Shown here: positions 57,836-64,000 of the stretch, piece after piece | Position numbering within the stretch: position 1 is the stretch's first letter | Layout: each line of letters opens with the position of its first letter | Origin: Molanna angustata | Taxonomy: Eukaryota; Arthropoda; Insecta; Trichoptera; Molannidae | Direction of reading: 5' to 3' | Length of the DNA: 64,000 nucleotides | NCBI GenBank assembly: GCA_963576475.1 | Contig: OY754982.1 | Location: 13,587,501-13,651,500 of the forward strand | The notes under the pieces: generated by a model | The model's database searches: none | What the model saw: only the letters and a program-made list of their open reading frames with translations | What the model was told of the DNA's origin: nothing | Position numbers and translations under genes: made by a program

Positions 57836-58430
57836 CTAATTGTTTAGGACTAGATATAATATTTTAACTGTAACAACCACCCACCCCAAAGCAATTAATG
57901 CATAATATAAGATATTATTTCAACGTGTATTTTTTCTCATATTTAGTAAGTAGATACCTAGGCAATAAATGTGGGTATATCCCAAAGATGACAATTCCCC
58001 ACAGCTGCAATTAGGTACAAATTCTCAGATAAGAATAAGAGATTAGAAATGGATATAATTCTTAAACTGTAACAACCACCCACCTTTTTTGCTTTGTATA
58101 AATTCCATCTAATGTAATAGTATATAAGAAAAAACCACACCATGTACTTCACCAGTTGAAAAGGCCTTCACCAGGCGAAACGGTCGTTCTGGAGAGTAAA
58201 AATAAATGTAGAAAGAAAAACAAGTGTTTAATTTATTTATTAAAAGAGTTATTCGAAATCGGATTTATCAAATAACTCATTTGTTTGTATTTTTTTTTTC
58301 ATTTTAATGATTGAAACAATTCAGTGTTAAGATAATTCATAAAGTGAACCATAAAATTATTTCAAAAATATTTTCGTAATTTCTTAATTATGAATTCATT
58401 TAATGTGTTTGTAAATTCGAAGTTTTATTA
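57836..58430. other. Interval without an identified gene
   Basis: It contains the two CTGTAACAACCACCCACC words mentioned for the preceding array; no gene. Confidence 0.4.
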
Positions 58431-58444
58431 GAATAAACACTGAT

Positions 58445-58520
58445 TAGTTGGCTGGAAACACTGGTTAGTTGGAAGAAATTGCCATACGGCAATAAACTCA
58501 CCACTTGCGCAAGGCCAAAG
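58445..58520 (+). mobile_element. SINE family S2, copy 3 (3' end)
   Basis: GGCTGGAAACACTGGTTAGT, GGAAGAAATTGCCATACGGC and AATAAACTCACCACTTGCGC end in a TTATTTATTTATT tail. The tRNA-like head is absent. Confidence 0.65.
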
Positions 58521-58544
58521 GAAGTGTTCATTATTTATTTATTT

Positions 58545-58625
58545 ATTAATAATAATAATAATAATAAGTTATTTGTATAGCGCCGTTTAATGATTCGAGA
58601 TCATACCAAGGGCGCTACATATATA
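58545..58625 (-). mobile_element. L2/CR1-type 3' UTR fragment with (ATT)n tail
   Basis: This is the reverse complement of the 3' end at 9120-9190: AGCGCC-TTGGTATGATCTCG, GGCGCTATACAAATAACTT and an ATT repeat. The stem-loop AGCGCC/GGCGCT is kept. Coding sequence upstream on the minus strand is too decayed to identify. Confidence 0.7.
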
Positions 58626-58805
58626 TTATTAATGTATACCTTATTTTTTGTATTCTCTTTCTTGCGGATATATTTTACTTTCTATACCTTCTTCAAATTA
58701 ATATAGCAGGCTTTTTAATGTAGTACCGTTTTTGTTATACCACCTCAAGAACTCTTCTATTTTTTTTCTGTTTCGATTTTTTTTTCTTATTGATAGGTTA
58801 TTTAA

Positions 58806-59491
58806 GAGGGTGACTGCTGCCAACGTACCTATTTTTTCAATTTGATATACCATCATTATTACTAAACGAATCATTTTGAAAAAAAGAACCTAGTTAGTTT
58901 GGATATAAATAAAGAGAAATATACCTTAACTTTTTGATTATGTTCGGTATATATTCTTGTAGGAAAATAATAAGCATACCCTGATTTTAGACATTTATAT
59001 TAAATTTCTAAAAAAATATAAGGTATAGAGCAATATTTTTTTTTTATATATTAAAGAAGAACAAAATACCTGGAAAATATGATATGACGTTGCATTGACG
59101 CATCAGGTTAAGTAAATAAACCAAAAAAACTTTTATTACGCAATGGCGCTGAATGGAAAATAAATGTTTTTTAGGTTTATTTACTAAATCTGAAGCATTA
59201 ATGCAACGCCACATCATATTTTTCTAGATATTTTTGTCTTCTTTAATTTAAAAAAATAAATATTACTCTACGCCTTATAGTTTATTAAAAATATATGATG
59301 AACGTTGAAAATCGGGGTATGCCATTATTTTTCTACAAGAATATAATTTACAGAACATTACCAAAAAGTTAAGGTATATTTTTGTTCATTAATATCCAAA
59401 CTATCTAAATTATTTTTTTCAAAACGATTTGATAAGAAATAACGATGGTATATCAAATTGAAAAATAGGTACGTTGGCAGCAGTCCCCCCC
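58806..59491. mobile_element. 686-bp palindromic element flanked by TTAA
   Basis: Arms of ~310 bp are inverted copies (left 58806-59120; right 59175-59491) around a ~50-bp loop. The ends read GAGGGTGACTGCTGCCAACG on the left and, inverted, GGGGGGGACTGCTGCC on the right. TTAA stands at both edges (58802-58805 and 59492-59495), consistent with a TTAA target duplication as in piggyBac-type elements, although the GGG-first orientation is not typical. There is no coding. Confidence 0.7.
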
Positions 59492-59890
59492 TTAAGTATA
59501 AAAAAAATTTAGCAGTTGTTATATGCTTTACTGTATCAGTATATCATAAACTGGCGAAATGATTGTTCTATCCAAAATTAATGAATTCTCACAGTACCAA
59601 CACTTAATCTTTTTTTAACCTGTATTACTCATTCTTGGCTTGAAACAAATTTAAAAAATGTTTTAACTTGAATTGTTTAAAAATGTGCAACAAATTCCAA
59701 CATATTTAAAAATGATGACATTACAACGACTCAAAAGATTCATTTAAAAAAATACACTCATTCCCCATCTTCTCTCAACTCCCACAATTTCTATCTTCCT
59801 CTTTTCGTTGTTGCTGTGATTTTACATTTAATAGTGTTACGTTTTTAGCTTTCTGTACGTTTTTTATTATACTATTTCATACGTACGTTT
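59492..59890. other. Interval without an identified gene
   Basis: AT-rich; no supported feature. Confidence 0.4.
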
Positions 59891-59899
59891 TTTATTATC

Positions 59900-60350
59900 A
59901 GCTAAGACCGCCACAACCAAGAACGACACATGCGCACCGTCAATATAGTTTTTTGGCACCAAGACTCTATAATAAAATAATGATAGATATTGAACAAAAC
60001 ATATCGCATAATGGGAAAAATTTCAAAGACCTCGTTACTCGTTGGCTGAAGCAGATTGGAAGAGAAGGATCTGCCTCGGTACTCTTAGATTTTTTGAGAT
60101 AGAGGTTTTAGAGTTTTTCATCCTGGTTGTTCGATGTTCTAAGTGAATGGAATATGTGAAGAAAAAAAAGAAAACAAATCATATGATCGCAGAGTAGCCA
60201 TAGCAATTTTAAACTAGTACTGCCTCAGAACAGACTATGTCTAGCGAGGCAGTAAAATTTCCAAATGTGTGAAAAAAAAAAATTATTGTAAAACTGTAAT
60301 TAGGTATAAATTAAATTGTATTTTGTTACTTTGTAATATTTATACTGTTG
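59900..60350 (+). mobile_element. Jockey/CR1-group 3' fragment with covarying hairpin
   Basis: A short frame from about 59905 reads LRPPQPRTTHAHRQYSF, LAPRLYNKIMIDIEQNI and FKDLVTRWLKQIGREGSASV before a stop near 60100. It is the ORF2 C-terminus of the same group as 54746-56596. The 3' UTR hairpin is TACTGCCTC (60218-60226) with GAGGCAGTA (60246-60254) and the same inner AGAC/GTCT loop stem. Confidence 0.7.
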
Positions 60351-60409
60351 GAAATACATTATTCATTCATTCATTTACGGCCTCGCATAGTTTGGTTGTT
60401 TGGAAGACG

Positions 60410-60490
60410 GGAAACTGGGCTGGAAACACTATTTAGTTGGAAGAAATTGCCATACGGCAATAAAATCGCCACAGGGTGCAAGGATTTGTT
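60410..60490 (+). mobile_element. SINE family S2, copy 4 (3' end)
   Basis: GGGCTGGAAACACTATTTAG, TTGGAAGAAATTGCCATACG and GCAATAAAATCGCC followed by GGGTGCAAGG, then an ATT-repeat tail (60494-60507). The usual ACTTGCGC block is deleted. Confidence 0.65.
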
Positions 60491-60589
60491 GATTATTATT
60501 ATTATTATAAAGACAAAAAACCGGCCATTGTACACATGAAGTTAATTCAATAAATGGTACAATTGTTTGCTAAATGGCTTTTCATACAA

Positions 60590-61025
60590 ACATACATACC
60601 ACCACGCCATGTCCCTCACGGGGTAGACAGAGAGAACCGAATTATACATTTTTCTAGCTTGACACACATTCGTCACCTCGTCAACATTCATATATCTTCT
60701 TATACATGCTCGTCTGTTGATCACGCTTCATAAATTTCCGTTTTTCAGATATCGTTCACATGGTCGTGCCATCCTTTTCTTGGGCTCCCCCAACCTCATA
60801 TTATTCCGTTCCTGTCAGCTGTCTATTTTCTTCGTCAGGCATTCTTCATTCATTTTTCCCAAGTGGTCAAACCATCTCAATGTGTTAATTTTCATTCTGT
60901 TAATTACATCTTTCTTCGTCATACATTTTTTCCTTGTGTCTTCATTTCGAACTATGTCATACATCGTTCTGTTTCAAATTCTTCTAAACAATCTCATTTC
61001 AACTGCATTCATACTGTTTATTGCA
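60590..61025 (-). mobile_element. RTE-type 3' fragment (family R-a, copy 5), degraded
   Basis: On the plus strand the complement of the family end is clear: CATACCACCACGCCATGTCC, GGGGTAGACAGAGAGAACCG, ACATTCATATATCTTCTTAT, TCACATGGTCGTGCCATCC and TTCTTCGTCAGGCATTCTTC. On the minus strand the frame (60724-60605) ends YNSVLSVYPVRDMA. Several shifts and stops break the rest. Confidence 0.7.
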
Positions 61026-61336
61026 TTTCAAGGTAGGTAAAATTTTATATTTGTAAACACTCATATTATTGTTGTATATTATTATGTCACCCAGGTCGAT
61101 AGATAGCTATAGGTAATAATTTCTCCGGCATAGTGAGCTTATCTTATCTTGAACCCTCAAGACGTTCATCATTTTCCCGATAGACAACTTTGGATACGAC
61201 GCTATTACACAAACGCCTATATTTTGTAAGATAATACACCAAGATCTAACCAACAAAACTAACAAATGTGTTTATTTGTCTTATAACCAACCATACAAAT
61301 TGTTTTAGTTGTTCATAATTGTTTCTTGCAAATTTT
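61026..61336. other. Interval without an identified gene
   Basis: AT-rich; no supported feature. Confidence 0.4.
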
Positions 61337-61596
61337 CGCTTGCCGATGATTAGAGTATTCTATGTCCATTTTTAACAAAAAAATAATTGATGATTTAGTT
61401 GATTTTATAAAATGATTATAAGTATACAAAATCTAATACTTGAAGTTTGAAAATTTGATTTCTTTCATATCAATATCCAATGTCAATTTCCAGTGTCAAA
61501 ATAAATGGGACGAATCTAAAGCTTTTTGAAATTTCATTTTCATATTTCTCAGCTTCATACTTCATGGATACAGAATACTCTAATCTTCAGCAAGCG
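61337..61596. mobile_element. 260-bp MITE with ~30-bp terminal inverted repeats
   Basis: The left end CGCTTGCCGATGATTAGAGT followed by ATTCTATGTCCAT is matched inverted by ATGGATACAGAATACTC and TAATCTTCAGCAAGCG at the right. The interior is AT-rich and non-coding. The flanks show only TTTT on both sides, so the duplication and superfamily are unresolved. Confidence 0.7.
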
Positions 61597-61711
61597 TTTT
61601 GTTTTACACATCCACAGAATGGTAGTCAGTAGACGAATGTTCTCTACAATTTGATAAGGACGTCCTGGGGTAAGTTTTTGTAAAAAAATCCAGATCCTTT
61701 CGTACCGTCAC

Positions 61712-61855
61712 GGTATATCCCACAATGATGGGTAACCAGCGATAACTGTGTGGGTGTACATAACCTTATAAAATGAAGCATGAAACATACATTTATCCCA
61801 ACACAATAGTCTCGTCTCACCTAAAAAGCAACAATCAGAATGGTTGGTGAACCTC
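61712..61855 (+). repeat. ~150-bp dispersed repeat, copy 2
   Basis: CACGGTATATCCCACAATG, GGGTAACCAGCG, GTGGGTGTACATAACC, TTATAAAATGAAGC, CACCTAAAAAGC and TCAGAATGGTTGGT match 22703-22855 block by block. Confidence 0.6.
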
Positions 61856-62180
61856 GATAATGATAGACTATATAAAATGTTATTTTGCTTCTTTTATTAT
61901 CGATTATCCAGCTCTTACGGTACACCACAAAACTATGATAATAGTAGCACTATTCTAAGTCGATGCTTCACATCACATCAGCATTTTCCAGATCTTGAGA
62001 GGATTTCAGAAATTACTAAGTCACTTAGGCTATAACATGGGAGTAGCAAAGTGGAAATCCCTGAACAGATTGAGAACGGGCGTTTGAAGAACGATGTATA
62101 AAATTTTCACGTGGGGTTGAAAAGCAGCAGACTACCGCACATCTGTGCAACTGCCCCACAAGTCCGACAAACTGTACCAT
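61856..62180. other. Interval without an identified gene
   Basis: The short open frame at 61844-62035 is unremarkable; no feature supported. Confidence 0.4.
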
Positions 62181-62184
62181 GCAT

Positions 62185-62450
62185 GACATTATGGTGGACA
62201 GTGGAACTATTGACGTGATTAGACATTATGGTGGGCAGTGGATGAACTATTGACGTGATTATACATTACGGTGGGCAGTGGATGAAATATTGACGTGATT
62301 AGACATTACGGTGAGCAGTGTATGAACTATTGACGTGATTAGATTATTACGGTGGGCAGTGGATGAACTTTTGACATGATTATACATTTTGGTGGGCAGT
62401 GGATGAACTATTGACGTTTTCAGACATTATGGCGGGCAGGGAATAAAATA
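62185..62450 (+). repeat. 40-bp tandem repeat, ~6.5 units
   Basis: The unit is GACATTATGGTGGGCAGTGG followed by ATGAACTATTGACGTGATTA. Units start near 62185, 62222, 62262, 62302, 62342, 62383 and 62423 with point changes and small length shifts. It is more diverged than the 34-bp and 158-bp arrays. Confidence 0.85.
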
Positions 62451-62756
62451 TTGACAGTAGCAGAAATCATTTGAATGCAGAAAATTATACAAAACATGCC
62501 TGTACACAAACTAGTTGCTTGGAAATAGTTGCTATTTGGCAATGCCCACCAGTGTACAAATTATATGTTAGTACAGAGAGTAACAAATAAATAAAAAATT
62601 ATAATAATATAAACCATTGTAGAGTATAGAGAAGATTCTGTACATCAAAGGTACCTACCTGTTTAGAAATCAATATAAAAATAGACTGAATTTTTTTTCA
62701 TCCCATTATTGATCCACTATCGATCAATCCATAGCAGGTAATAATAATAGTAATAA
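62451..62756. other. Interval without an identified gene
   Basis: AT-rich; no supported feature. Confidence 0.4.
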
Positions 62757-63248
62757 TAAACGCCTTTTTGCACCCTGCACAAGTGGCGTTTTATTGCCAT
62801 TGAACAATTTCGTAGAATTAACCAGTGTCCAGCCGAAAAAAGAAAGTATTGCATGAGGAAAAATGTTTTAATAATTTTTAAATATGTCAATTTTTCTTCT
62901 GCTGGGGATCGAAAATAATGCGATCAGTTCCATCAAGATAGGGCGCTGGAGATGGGCTAGTCACATAATCCGAATAGACGACGACAACCCCGTAAAACGC
63001 CTCACACTCTCTGTGCCACAAAATCGAAGGAGACCAGGAAGACCAAGGACTCGATGGATGGACAGTGTTGATGCGGATGCATCCGCAGCATATTTTAGAA
63101 ACTGGAGAACGAAGGAAACGGAAAGAAGGGAATGGAGGAGACTCCTGGATTCAGCCAAGGCCCACCCAGGGCTATCGAGCTAATGATGATGCTGATGGGG
63201 ATCGAATCCAGGACGCTTACTCAAAAGCCAAACGGCTTACCAAATGTA
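62757..63248 (-). mobile_element. SINE family S2, copy 5, split by an RTE-type fragment
   Basis: Low-coordinate end: GCACCCTGCACAAGTGGCG and TTTTATTGCCATTG are the complement of the S2 3' end. The body (ACCAGTGTCCAGCC) continues to TGCTGGGGATCGAA at 62901-62913. After the insertion the head resumes with GGGGATCGAATCCAGGACGC and AAAGCCAAACGGCTTACCAA, the tRNA-like promoter region read backwards. Confidence 0.7.
62914..63190 (+). mobile_element. 277-bp RTE-type 3' fragment inserted in SINE S2
   Basis: The reading frame ends in GRPRTRWMDSVDADASAAYF, NWRTKETERREWRRLLDSAKAHPGLSS and a stop at 63181-63183, the C-terminus of an RTE-type ORF2 with an ATGATGATG tail. GCTG(AT)GGGGATCGAA is present at both edges (62901-62913 and 63191-63206) as an imperfect target duplication. 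It is related to but distinct from the 40740-42095 element. Confidence 0.75.
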
Positions 63249-64000
63249 GTAATGAGTTTAATTTTATATATGTTTTTTTTAAATATACCTACCTGTATTT
63301 ATTCGCATTGTAGTTTTTGACCTTCAATTTTGATAATACCTAGCTGTTTTTAACGAAATTCGCATTATATGGCTAAATTTTCAAAGGTGTTCCGTGTGAA
63401 TTATGGGTAAATTAATCTTGTTGCGAATATACAATACAGCCTTAGGGGAATACTAGGGTAAGTTAATAGGGGTGCAAATGTTCTACTAATAATACTGTTT
63501 ACCTTATATCGGACAAGTAAATCAACAAACAGTTTTCCACTTGTCCATTATAATATATCATTATGTTAAGCTGATTACAAAATATGTTATTTAGGTGTGC
63601 CAATTTTTGCCATAATTACTAGGCGAAGTTTGTTGTGCGCGACATTTTTTAATGTATTTGGGTTAATGAGAAAATGTATGACATATACCAGAAGGTTAGT
63701 CAACTTGACGAAAGAATGACATGTTATTCTGAATTATGCGAATTTCAAATGTAAGCCAAACTTTATACATGTTTCTTTGTAAAGGAATAAAACTAAATTA
63801 AAAACTTAGTTTAATATAGTCTAAATTACATCCTGTTCGATCCTATTAAATATTGATCAAACAACACTAAATTTATAAAAACAAATAATACTAAACATTC
63901 CTAACAGACAGAACTGTAATATACAATACTTCCATGGATCATTTGAATGCGGCCAGATCAGGAATAAATACTAAATTTGATTTGAATAAAATAAAATAAA
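63249..64000. other. Interval without an identified gene
   Basis: AT-rich to the window end. The last ~25 bases (TTTGAATAAAATAAAATAAA) look like the poly(A)-type tail of a plus-strand retrotransposon whose body I cannot identify. Confidence 0.35.

Overview
This is a eukaryotic, AT-rich, repeat-dense window. It is most likely from an insect, possibly a lepidopteran. The grounds are an R1-clade non-LTR retrotransposon, several RTE-type and jockey/CR1-type fragments, tRNA-headed SINEs, non-autonomous Helitrons with internal microsatellites, and an intron-type splice acceptor. There are no bacterial operons, rRNA genes or true tRNA genes. The species call is inference only.

The only sequence that looks like host coding DNA is one exon on the minus strand (29349-29938). 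It encodes the C-terminal cap of a leucine-rich-repeat surface protein with a hydrophobic tail typical of GPI anchoring. The other recognisable coding sequence is mobile-element derived; one short broken reading frame near 17 kb is unidentified.

Layout. 1-1381: two joined copies of a ~1 kb Helitron-like element (family A), then a MITE and small non-LTR remnants. 3.6-9.2 kb: a pile-up of truncated RTE, L2/CR1-type and nested elements. 9.7-11.8 kb: a long hairpin and an ATTCGAA-rich element carrying a hAT-like MITE. 12.1-21.6 kb: a jockey-type remnant, then two ~3 kb non-autonomous Helitrons (family B) in opposite orientation about a 3.3 kb spacer. 24.97-26.45 kb: a 34-bp satellite of 43 monomers with no length variation. 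29.3-29.9 kb: the host exon. 30.4-36.8 kb: retrotransposon fragments, a foldback and a decayed family A Helitron. 38.3-39.5 kb: a third Helitron (family C) with an 18-bp minisatellite. 39.8-42.1 kb: two RTE-type insertions. 44.4-53.0 kb: a family A Helitron split by a nearly intact 6 kb R1-clade element, followed by a tandem array of 158-bp units made of converging Helitron 3' ends. 53.1-64 kb: a non-autonomous element, SINEs, a jockey/CR1 element with two nonsense codons, a palindromic TTAA-flanked element, a MITE, and further fragments.

Many junctions can be read to the base from target-site duplications or from the Helitron rule (host A, 5' TC, 3' CTAG, host T), so the insertion order can be partly reconstructed. 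The strongest unusual structure is the 51.3-52.9 kb array. Two Helitron copies end facing each other, and the ~158 bp between them has been amplified about ten times.
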